The notes beneath the pieces are model-generated. The model was not told the origin of the DNA. It did not search any database and saw only the letters and a program-made list of their open reading frames with translations. A stretch of 64,000 bases of DNA from Dactylorhiza incarnata (lineage: Eukaryota > Streptophyta > Magnoliopsida > Asparagales > Orchidaceae). Positions 47,025 to 55,800 of this stretch are shown one piece after another (the stretch's first letter is position 1; each line of letters opens with the position of its first letter). The position numbers and the translations under genes were made by a program. Where the stretch lies: the NCBI GenBank assembly GCA_033032865.1, contig JAWHQI010000201.1, positions 3,163,501-3,227,500 on the forward strand, given 5' to 3'.

Positions 47025-48467
47025 TTACGCTAGATTAGATAAATTTAATATAAAATAAAAAAGTTTATTTACTAAACTACATATGTTTGAATTGTACCCG
47101 TGAGCATTTTCTAATTGGTCCGCAATGAATTCTCTCAAAGCAGACATCTCAGGTGCACCTGTCCACTCATGTGTAATTGGCTCTACGATTGGAGCTGTTA
47201 CCTTGTCGGTTCGTCGACTTTGTGCTCTATGTTCGTATGCCTCTGGATGCACGTAGGTCTCATCAAGATCACATGCTCTAAACTCTGGATCAACCCTAGA
47301 CGGATGCCTTCATATATAATTATGGAGGGTCATTGTATCCACCACAATTATGCATTGCTTTGAAAATGAGTATTGTAGCATATTTTTAAGTATGCGTTGT
47401 TTATTTTTCCATACGCCAAAACTTCGTTCGATAACAGTACGCAGAGAAGAGTGCGCTTGATTAAATATTTCACGACAACCTTCAATAGGCCGATCGCCTC
47501 GAGCAAAGTCCGACAAGTGATATCTTGTTTCTGGGAATGGCTTCAGAAGACCCGTTTCTAACGGATATCCAGCATCAACCAGATAATATTTCCCTGTATT
47601 TAAATTATTACAGATAAGAAAGTTTTAAATATTAAGTGATAAATAATAAACATTCATTATAAATGCAGTGATAAATTTACTTGGAGGCGCATATGGAAAT
47701 TTACACCTTATATCTCGCAAAACTCGGTGATAAATACGGCTATCATGAGCTAAACCCTCCCATCCAAGTACAACATATGTAAAGCACATATTGAAATCAC
47801 ACACTGCAATTACATTTTGAGTTGGTGATTCATGTCGGCCAATATATGTGACTTGCTCATGTACCGGAATGCTAGCATCTACATGTGTCTCATCAATTGC
47901 TCCAATGCAGTCCTTAAAATAAGGCATGTACCTGTCATCATTTTAAATATGGGAGGGAATATGTCTGAACTTTGGATCAGTAGGTGCTATGATATCCATT
48001 GAAAGGTGTGTCAGTGCACGCAGCCCTTTCTCGAAATATCGACTAATTGTTTCTGTTGAATGTTGGAAGCGTTCAGACGTCTTTCTTATAGTTTCATGAT
48101 GCCCAAGAATGTATAATGTCATTCCCAACACCTCCCGAGTTGCACTCCTTCTGGATCCTTTTAAGTCATATGATTGTTGTAATAAACTCAATAGGTCCAG
48201 AAAGATTTGTTTCGACATGCGAAAATTATCGAAAAACCTTCCTGGATGCCCTTCTAATAACTCTGAGACCCATTTGTCCCCAGTTTGCTTTGAGGTCATG
48301 CAAGGTATCTTATTAGGAGACGGGAAGACGTAATCACCTATTACAGAAGCTGTCGTCGCAACGAGATTATGGTAAATAATAAATCGGCGTTGCCGGTTCA
48401 TTTGGTGAATTAACATGAGCTCTTCATCATCAATCATAACATCGCTATCGTTGTTATGTTCTTCCAT
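47025..48467 (-). pseudogene. PIF/Harbinger transposase (DDE_Tnp_4 type), two premature stops
   Basis: The start at 48467 (MEEHNNDSD) is followed by the helix-turn-helix region (VLGMTLYILGHHETIRKTSERF, FEKGLRALTHL). A TAA after FRHIPSHI (about 47945) stands where homologues read on. The catalytic part holds GAIDETHV (first Asp), EGLAHDSRIY (second Asp) and TVIERSFGVWK (Glu). An intron is inferred from a GTAAAT donor near 47675 and a TACAG acceptor near 47595. A TGA after LHNYI (about 47310) is the second stop; the tail continues to 47025. All three catalytic residues remain, so inactivation looks recent. The product would act in the nucleus with the Myb-like partner. Confidence 0.88.
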
Positions 48468-48770
48468 AATGATAACCTAAGCAATAAATAAGCATGAGTT
48501 GCATACCATAACAAACTCCTAAAATCGTAAAAAATAACATGCTCATAACAAAGTAAGGATACATGACATTAATAACAAATATCAGTACAAAATATTACAA
48601 CTCCTAAAATAATACAAAGCACGAGTTGCAGTAATAATAAAATGAAGCAAAATATAGCACATGATCCCAAAAATATAATACTACAAAACTACAAAGCCTT
48701 TACTTCAGCGATTCCATGTAACGTTTCTTCAACCACGACACCTTCCTATCTTCTGGGAGATTCATGAAAA

Positions 48771-49730
48771 TTATCCTAAGTTGAGATTAATGAAGTACAA
48801 TGTGGCAAAATCGTACAAGTCCTCGTCATCGAATAACTCTGGAAACTTCTCTAGCTCGTGTACTGCTTCACTCAACATAAATATACTAGGAGGAACAATC
48901 GGTGCTGCAACCGTAATCCCCACAGATCGTGTTACGTGCAGTAACCCATCAACTTGTACCATCATGGCATCTTTTGTGTCTACTTCCTTTATGTTACCTT
49001 TACGGAATCTTTTTACGCCTGCCGTCATTTTTGAAGTCGAGTTAATATCATTTCCTTTACTTCCACTCGTGCCACCATCACATTGTTTGTGTCCCAATAT
49101 CATTTATATTACCAGCTGGGGTAGCAATACTCTCGACTACATGATCATCGTCATCGGAAATTGGCTCAGGTTCAGAAAATATAGGGTGCATTTCCCCCAT
49201 GGATGGGACCCATGATTTTTCTCCCGTAGCAACTATCAAGCTAAACATCTTATCCATTTTTTCTTCAAGCTCAAGTGCTATGCAAGTATATCGAAATTTC
49301 TTGGCAGCTGATAACATCTAAAATCAGGAAAGATGTTAACAGAAATATACATAATTGTATATAAGTAAAATAATAAAAAATGTACAATTCCTAACCTTAA
49401 TGCGATCTTCCCATCATTCATATGAAGCATTAATTGTTCTTTTTGTTGGGTTCCAACCCAAACTAATCTCCCCTATTTTGAGATGCCGCCATAGCTTCCA
49501 CTCACGCTTCAACTGATCTCATTTGTTCTTCAATTGCGCGCGAGTGTAATTAAATGTTGTACGCTCTTTGAAGTTTTTAATCAAATTAAGTCAACCATCT
49601 CTGCTGAAATGAGTGTTTGGCCTATTGCCTAATTCAATCTCTTGTATACATATGTCGCAAAATGTGTGTACATGCGCAGACTCCCATTGTGCCGAAATGA
49701 CACCATCATTTAGTTTACTCATCACTCGCC
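48771..49730 (-). pseudogene. PIF/Harbinger ORF1, Myb/SANT-like DNA-binding protein, two premature stops
   Basis: The Myb/SANT-like part lies at about 49690-49395 on the minus strand: FCDICIQEIELGNRPNTHFS, then NYTRAQLKNK, DQLKREWKLWRHLKIGE and LGWNPTKRTINASYE. TGA replaces Trp in DGW and in KNKW, both key Trp positions of the domain. The C-terminal part (48771-49317, with a frame change or short intron near 49090) is charged. In this superfamily the protein binds the transposon ends and assists nuclear import of the transposase. Confidence 0.75.
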
Positions 49731-50870
49731 TAAAAAATGAGTTGATGTTTTCTAATTTCTTGCAAACTCTTCAATCATTGGAAAAAACAACATGAATGAG
49801 AAAAAATGAGTACATATTATATTTGGCTAACTATAAATAAGACTAACAGTCTATAATAAACTTACATATATATATACATATACACATGCATACATATATA
49901 TAGAGAGAGATATATCATAAAAACTTTTAAAAGTTGGACAAAATCCTAACCCTAGCTATTTCGAAACATCAAAAATCCTAACCCTAGCTATCAGTTTCAA
50001 GACAAAAATCAAATCCTTGATTGCCGGAGAGCACACCCTGAACCAAAGAAAAATTACTTGAGAGCACAACATCTAACTTTGGATTTGATTTTGGTAACTT
50101 TGGGTAGTGAATCAAATCCAAAGAAAATGGCCAAAATCAAATCCAAATTAATCTTGCCTGCAGCCCAGAGAAATAAAAAAATTGCAGCCAAATAAACTAG
50201 ATACATGTTTGAAATTCAGTTGAAATTATGTTGAATTTTTTTTGATACATTGATACCTGTTTTATAAACTAGACAAAAAATCATATTGCAGACAAAAATA
50301 TTGCAGACAAAGGTCATGACCGCATAATTTCATGAACTTGCAGCATATTTGGGTAGAAACTTCATAAATCTCTCCTGCAGCATATCTCCAATGAATTTCT
50401 AACATGTATAAATGTATCGCTGGAGATATCTGAGTTCAAATCCAACCTAACAAAAATAAAATCCAAATAAAAGTTACCAAAAATGGATCGCCGGAGAATA
50501 TGGGCAGAGTCGTAGGCGTCTCTGGAAAAATCTGAGTCGGGGAAGAGCCGGTGGAGAGATCTGCGTCGGAGGAGATTTCTCTTTTGGCGTCGGCGTACCT
50601 TCAGGGTCTGCGTCGGAGAAGAGTGCTACGACGTCGGAGAAGATCTGCATCGGAGAAGATTGCCGGCGTTGAAGACGGGAACGGGAGAGGAGGAAGATCG
50701 GAAGTCCACGCTGAACCGCTAGGGCAAATCGCAAAATGATAGATGCGCGACTCTCTGCCGATGTTAAACCGCGGAAGCGGCAGCACACTGCTCGCGTAAA
50801 AATGTGTTTAGCGGTGATTTCTTCACTTCAATTGTGTGCCGCTGCTGTGCAGATTTACCAAGCAGAGCCG
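49731..50870 (-). other. Harbinger 5' region, no gene seen
   Basis: The stretch 49800-50460 is AT-rich and non-coding. The stretch 50500-50720 is GC-rich with repeated GCGTCGGAGAAG-like words, and open frames on both strands reflect that repetition. The TIR follows at 50845-50870. Confidence 0.5.
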
Positions 50871-50879
50871 TAATATATT

Positions 50880-51547
50880 TTTTCCACCGTGAGATAGAAT
50901 AAAAAGAGTGAGCCGCCTGGGAGAAAGAGACCGGCCAGCCCTATTGCTATCTCTCTCTCATTCCTTCTTTCTCTCTCTCTCTCTCTCGTGCGACGGGGAG
51001 GCCGTCGGCCTTGGTGTTTCCCTGTTGGAGAGAGTGGTGTCGCCGGTCTTGGAGGTGAGCCGACAGCATTTGAGAGAGAGTTGCGTCGGGCTTGGTGGAG
51101 ATCGCCGTACATTGAAGGCGTGCGCGAGTGCAGTAGTTATTTTTGAGCCACCGGCATTGGAGAGAGAGTTGTCGTCGGGCTTTATAGTTATCCTTGACGG
51201 CGTTTGGTCTCCGATGGTGGCGTTGGTCTCCGGAGGTGATGCGGTTGAACGTCAGACTTCGACGTTGAAGGTTACGGTGAACCTTGTGCGTCCTCTAGGC
51301 GAATTGCAGTCCAGATCTTCTACTTTCCCGCGGATCGTGCGCGTCCGGCGCATCTGCGGTGTTTCACCGAACGGTCTTTTTCTTCTCCTGTTATTTCTTA
51401 TAATTGTATTTATATATTGTATAATTTAATATATATTTGTGATTGTGCACCGACGGGTTTTATCGGGCGCAATTCTGTCATGTTTTATGTTCTTGTTTAT
51501 CTGCGGATTTTATAGTTGTGACTGCGTTTGTCCCGGATTTTACAACA
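50880..51547 (+). repeat. 5' LTR of a second copia element (start uncertain)
   Basis: The LTR end TACAACA at 51547 is followed by a degenerate PBS and a gag start. The beginning is not certain; TGAGATAGAATAAAA just right of the Harbinger end is one candidate, and the Harbinger may have inserted in or beside the LTR. A CT microsatellite lies at about 50945-50987. The 173-codon frame 50908-51429 is LTR sequence. Confidence 0.6.
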
Positions 51548-51549
51548 AG

Positions 51550-51560
51550 TGTTATCAAAG
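51550..51560 (+). other. Degenerate PBS of the second copia element
   Basis: GTGTTATCAAAG follows the LTR end by two bases; it differs at two positions from the initiator-Met PBS TGGTATCAGAG. Confidence 0.65.
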
Positions 51561-51699
51561 ATAGGTTCTGAGTAGGTGACTGATTGGACGTTCCGGTTTT
51601 AGGTTTGGGTCAACGGTAGGTGACGTCATCGGTCCGCTCCCTATCTTCCCAGATCTGATCCGTGAATTAATTAGATTACCTAGAGGTACTCAGTCAGCT

Positions 51700-52057
51700 A
51701 TGGCAGTGAAGAACACTGTTTTGGCTAGATATTATGTGGAGAAATTTGACGGTAGCGGGAACTTTTGCCTTTGACAGATTCGGGTCAAGGATATGATGGT
51801 TGAGCAGGGGTTGATCCAAGTGCTGCGGGGCGTGATTCTTTTCCCTCTCCGGTGAAGGATTCCGAGTGGACTGAGATGGATGGGTGCGCCACCAGCCCTA
51901 TCAGGATGTGCATCGACGATAAAGTGTTGTTTAACATCGGTATTGAAGAGACTGTTGTCACATTGTGGGAGAAGTTTGATGGACTCTACATGAGCAAGTC
52001 GTTGACCATGAGGCTGTTGCCGAAGCAACGACTGTATGACCTAAAGATGCAGGAGGG
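51700..52057 (+). pseudogene. Copia gag N-terminal fragment
   Basis: The ATG at 51700 opens a copia gag with VEKFDGSGNF, then TGA where homologues have Trp (L-W-Q), QIRVKDMMVEQGL, and after a frameshift near 51840 ETVVTLWEKFDGLYMSKSL and QRLYDLKMQEG. The gag is cut at 52057 by the 5' LTR of Tat-2; the remainder would lie right of the window. Confidence 0.85.
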
Positions 52058-52455
52058 TGGTTGTTTACCCGGGAAACCGCTTCCAGGAGAGTTACTCCCA
52101 GACCGCGCGGTTTGCGGGTCTAAGTCGCCCGGTTCAGGTCAAACGAGGTCTATCGGCTCCGGCTGGTACAGGCCGGGCGGTCTGTGGCAACTCAGGCCGC
52201 CTCCAAGTACTAAAGGTAATCAGAGCCTAAGTCCAACAGAACAAGCCGCGGTCTCAAGTCGGACGTCGCGCGGCCTATGCAATAGAGGCAGCCAAGGTCC
52301 AAAGTCAAAGAACAAGTCGCGGTTTCATAGCAGAGACCGAGCGGGTAGCCTCATCGCCTTGGCCTCCTTATCTCTAGCTACTGGTCAGACAAGTCGGAAG
52401 GGCAAGCCGCCAAGTCGCGCGGCTTATTTACTTCTCCTTTTTGTGTATCCCGTCA

Positions 52456-52518
52456 CCGCCTGCCCGTTTCTCCTGTACCCGGGCAGGCGGTTATTTTATC
52501 CCTGCCCGCTCGGGCAGG
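52456..52518 (+). promoter_or_regulatory. Paired palindromes upstream of the Tat-2 TATA box
   Basis: Two inverted repeats share the core CTGCCCG/CGGGCAG: CCGCCTGCCCG with its exact complement 13 nt later (52456-52490), then CCTGCCCG-CT-CGGGCAGG (52501-52518). They end 10 bp before the TATA box, a position expected for promoter-proximal binding sites. Confidence 0.65.
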
Positions 52519-52527
52519 CCCCCAAGC

Positions 52528-52538
52528 CTATAAATAGG
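52528..52538 (+). promoter_or_regulatory. TATA box of the Tat-2 LTR promoter
   Basis: CTATAAATAGG with a following G-run lies about 180 bp before the LTR end. The same core is found in the Tat-1 LTRs and antisense promoters. Confidence 0.8.
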
Positions 52539-52892
52539 GGGCGGCACTGTTCACAAGGGACGCACACTTGAATCTTGGAGCTCGCTTGTTTGAGCTGCGG
52601 ACTCAAGTTTCCCGTCTTGCGGACTGTCTGACCGGCCGGCTTCTTTTTTCCTGCACTTGCAGCCCGCTGTAACCTCTTTTTTGTGATCAAAGGAAAGCCC
52701 GTCGCAAGAGTGGCATTCGCCGCGGCGGGCGAAGTCTGGTTTTGACCGCTGCCAGCGGTCTCCCTTTTTTCTACTTAAAAAGTAACCGACAACCCGCAGC
52801 CTCCGGTTTCCTTCGGAGGAGCGATCTCAGCCTCAACAGAAACACGCGGCCTTCAGATTGCGGATTGTCGGCGAAATCCCTTTTCCACTATA

Positions 52893-55800
52893 ATGTCAGA
52901 CCGTCAGTTCCCCCTTGGAGACCGCTCCGATCATAGCGAGGATTCTCTATGGGAAGCCCTGGAGCAATCAAAGAGAGAAGCCGAGCGGGCTCAGCGGGCC
53001 ACTGATCAGCGACTTGAAGAGATTAGTCGGGCTTTAGCAATACTGACTGAGCGATTAGTCCCGCAACAGGCCGCGACTAATCGGGCGGGTACCCCGGTCC
53101 TTCCTCCACCTCCTCCCTACTCGCTACCGCAAGTCGCTAACTTCCAGCTCCATCAAGAAGACCCTGTGGCTAGGGAAAACTTCTATCAAGCCGCGCACAA
53201 CATGCCAGCTCGAGTCCTCGACTTCCAGGGAGCGACTTCCCATGCTGCTCGTCTTTCCTACCCGCCTGAAGTGCCCATCCATCACTCCTACCCGCCAGAA
53301 GCAGCCGCCCGGTCTTCTCATCAGGCGGCCTGTCCGCAAATAGCCGCAGCTCCAGCGGCTTATTACCCTACACCTCAATATGAAGACATGGAAGAGACCT
53401 CTCCCTTTGTGGACGAAGTCAGGGGGGAACCTGCCCCTAATAATTTCAGGGAACCTCGCCTGCCAGCGTTCAATGGAGAGACTGACCCAACGGTTCATTT
53501 GCAAGCTTTTGAGTCAGCCGTTGCTCTCAGAACCCTGACCGATGCCACCAAATGCAAGCTTCTCGTAACCTCCTTTGAAGGACAAGCGAGGGAATGGTTC
53601 TATGGATTGCACCCCAGGTCGATCCATTGTTTCGCGGAGCTGCGAAAAGAATTCCTGCTAAGATTCTCCACCTCGAAGAAAAGAAAGAGTGGCCCGGCGG
53701 CCCTCTTTGATATAAAACAACGGGAAGGCGAAACATGGGCCCATTTTGTGGATCGATTCCAAAGAGAGATCATGGAAATCCAGAATGTGGACCCGGAGCT
53801 GTATAGGGTTGCCCTCATCCATGGCCTGAGGGAGGGCCCCCTAAAGTTTGAAGCAAATATAAGGGAGCCCAGGACTTATCAAGAGATGATAAGTCTGGCA
53901 AATATGTTTATCAGAGGAGAAAAGAGCAATCCAGATTACGTCGCGAAGTTGGTAAGCGACAAGGAGCCATCAAATACATCCTTCCATCGTCCACCATCAA
54001 ATCAGTCCCACTTCGAACCCCGCTCCCAAAGGGGGAGGAACTTCAAAAATAAACAACCATTTATGGGCCATCAGCGATTTCAAGATCAGAAACCACCGCT
54101 GGCCATCGCTCCCGCTCCATCCGCTCTCCTTCCGCAGATCATGCCGGTATACTTACCACAGTATGCCGCGCAGCCACCTCCAGTCCTTCCATCAACTCAA
54201 TACGATAATTCGCAAGACTCGTTCACCCCCCTGAATGTCACCATGGACGAGGTAGTCCAAATTCTGCAAAAGAGGCCAGATTTCAAAAGGCCTGCTCCTC
54301 TGAAGTCGGATGTTCATAGTCGAAATCCGAACCTTTATTGTGAATACCATAAAGAGAGGGGACATTTGACTGATGATTGTCGGGCCCTTCGTCTGCTTAT
54401 AGAAAGGCTCCTGGGAGAAGGAAAGCTCCGGGGTCTGATTCAGAAAGATAAAATTGCTGAGCCAGCCACCGAGAAGAGAAAGGAGAAAGAAACAGTAGAA
54501 GTGACCTGGGAGTGTGCCGACGTCGAGGACGCCGGCTGTTATGGTGACATCCATACCTCTACCGAATGCATCGAAGTCAATGATGTGGGCCCCTTGGGGG
54601 ACATCTATTGTATCCATGGGGGAGCTGGAGCGGAATCATCTCGCAAATCCAGTATTGCAAGAGTTCTAAAACAGGAAGTGGCAGCCACAACAAGTTCTCC
54701 TCCCGAAAGCACTGTCGTCACGTTTGGTCAGGATGACCTTCCCCCTAATGCTAATCCTTTCGATGACGCGGTGGTCATCAAGGCCGTCATCGAAAACTAC
54801 ACGGTCCACAAGATTCTGGTTGATACTGGCAGCTCCGTCAACCTCCTTTTCCGCCCAACTTTCGAGGCCCTGAAGACTGGAAAGCAGCTGCTTTCCACCG
54901 ATGGGCCCCTCTATGGCTTTTCTGGGGAGAAGAAGGAAGTAGAGGGTTCAGTGAAGCTCCTGGTCTCTCTTGGAGGGGTGATAAAGTTGGTCAATTTTGT
55001 GGTGGTGGACGCCCCGAGCAACTACTGTGCTATCTTCGGGAGGCCAATTCTCAACGCATACAGAGCGGTAGTATCTACTTTTCACCTCGCTCTCAAGTTC
55101 GCCGCAGAAGGGAAACAATATCGGGTCAGGAGCAACCCAAAGGTGGCTCGGGAGTGCTACGTCCGAACTGTCAACATGATCACTGACGTTCCACTTCCCG
55201 AGGCCGAGGCTGAGGTTTTGATGATTGCTGAATCTTCAGGGCCTGCAGAGGAAGAGAAGGATCGAGAAGGGGCTCACTTGGAACCTGCCCAAGCGACCCA
55301 AGAAGTTCCTGTTGCTGAAGAGACAGAAAAGAAACTAGTCATCAACGCTGAATTACAAGAGGAGGAGAAAGCGGAGCTAATCTCCTGCCTGCTGAAGAAT
55401 CTGGATGTCTTCGCTTGGTCTGCGGAGGACATGTCAGGGGTGGATCCGGACGTGGCTTGCCATCATCTCAATGTGTCTCCTGAGTTCAAGCCCGTCCTGC
55501 AGAAGAAAAGAGAAGTGGCGACCAAGCTAGCGTTGCCCATCAGAGAGGAGGTTTCCAAACTCCTAAAAGCTGGTTTTATTTCTGAGATTCAATATCCCAC
55601 GTGGATGTCGAACGTTGTAATGGTCAAAAAATCTGGTGGGAAGTGGCGCATGTGCGTAGACTTCACCAAACTCAATAAAGCGTGCCCTAAAGATTGTTAC
55701 CCTTTGCCTCGGATAGATGTTTTAGTTGATTCCGCGGTTGGGTATGGTTTTATGAGTTTCCTCGATGCCTTCTCTGGGTATCATCAAATCAAAATGCATA

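Larger units (their letters stand above)
46706..50870 (-). mobile_element. PIF/Harbinger DNA transposon with two genes, slightly decayed
   Basis: The left end GGGCATGTTTGGCTAAGTTG and the complement of the right end (CGGCTCTGCTTGGTAAAT) form imperfect TIRs of the TGTTTGG type. The right flank is TAA (50871-50873) and the left ATA (46703-46705), close to a TWA TSD. Inside, on the minus strand, lie a Myb/SANT-like gene (about 48771-49730) and a DDE transposase gene (about 47025-48467), the normal pair of this superfamily. Each carries two in-frame stops. Confidence 0.85.
52058..52706 (+). repeat. Tat-2 5' LTR
   Basis: The start is taken as the first base of non-copia sequence (TGGTTGTTTACCC; TGTTTACCC at 52062 is an alternative). 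The end near GTCGCA (52706) is inferred from a TGGCATTCGCCG block at 52711 in the PBS position. The length of about 650 bp fits the Tat-1 LTRs (about 662 bp). A TATA box lies at 52528-52538. Confidence 0.7.

Noticed and set aside
50908..51429. 173-codon frame before the copia gag
   Set aside because: It lies in the LTR upstream of the PBS, starts in a CT microsatellite and has no domain.
51852..52571. A 239-codon plus-strand frame
   Set aside because: It is a chance fusion of a copia gag fragment with the Tat-2 5' LTR across the insertion point at 52058.
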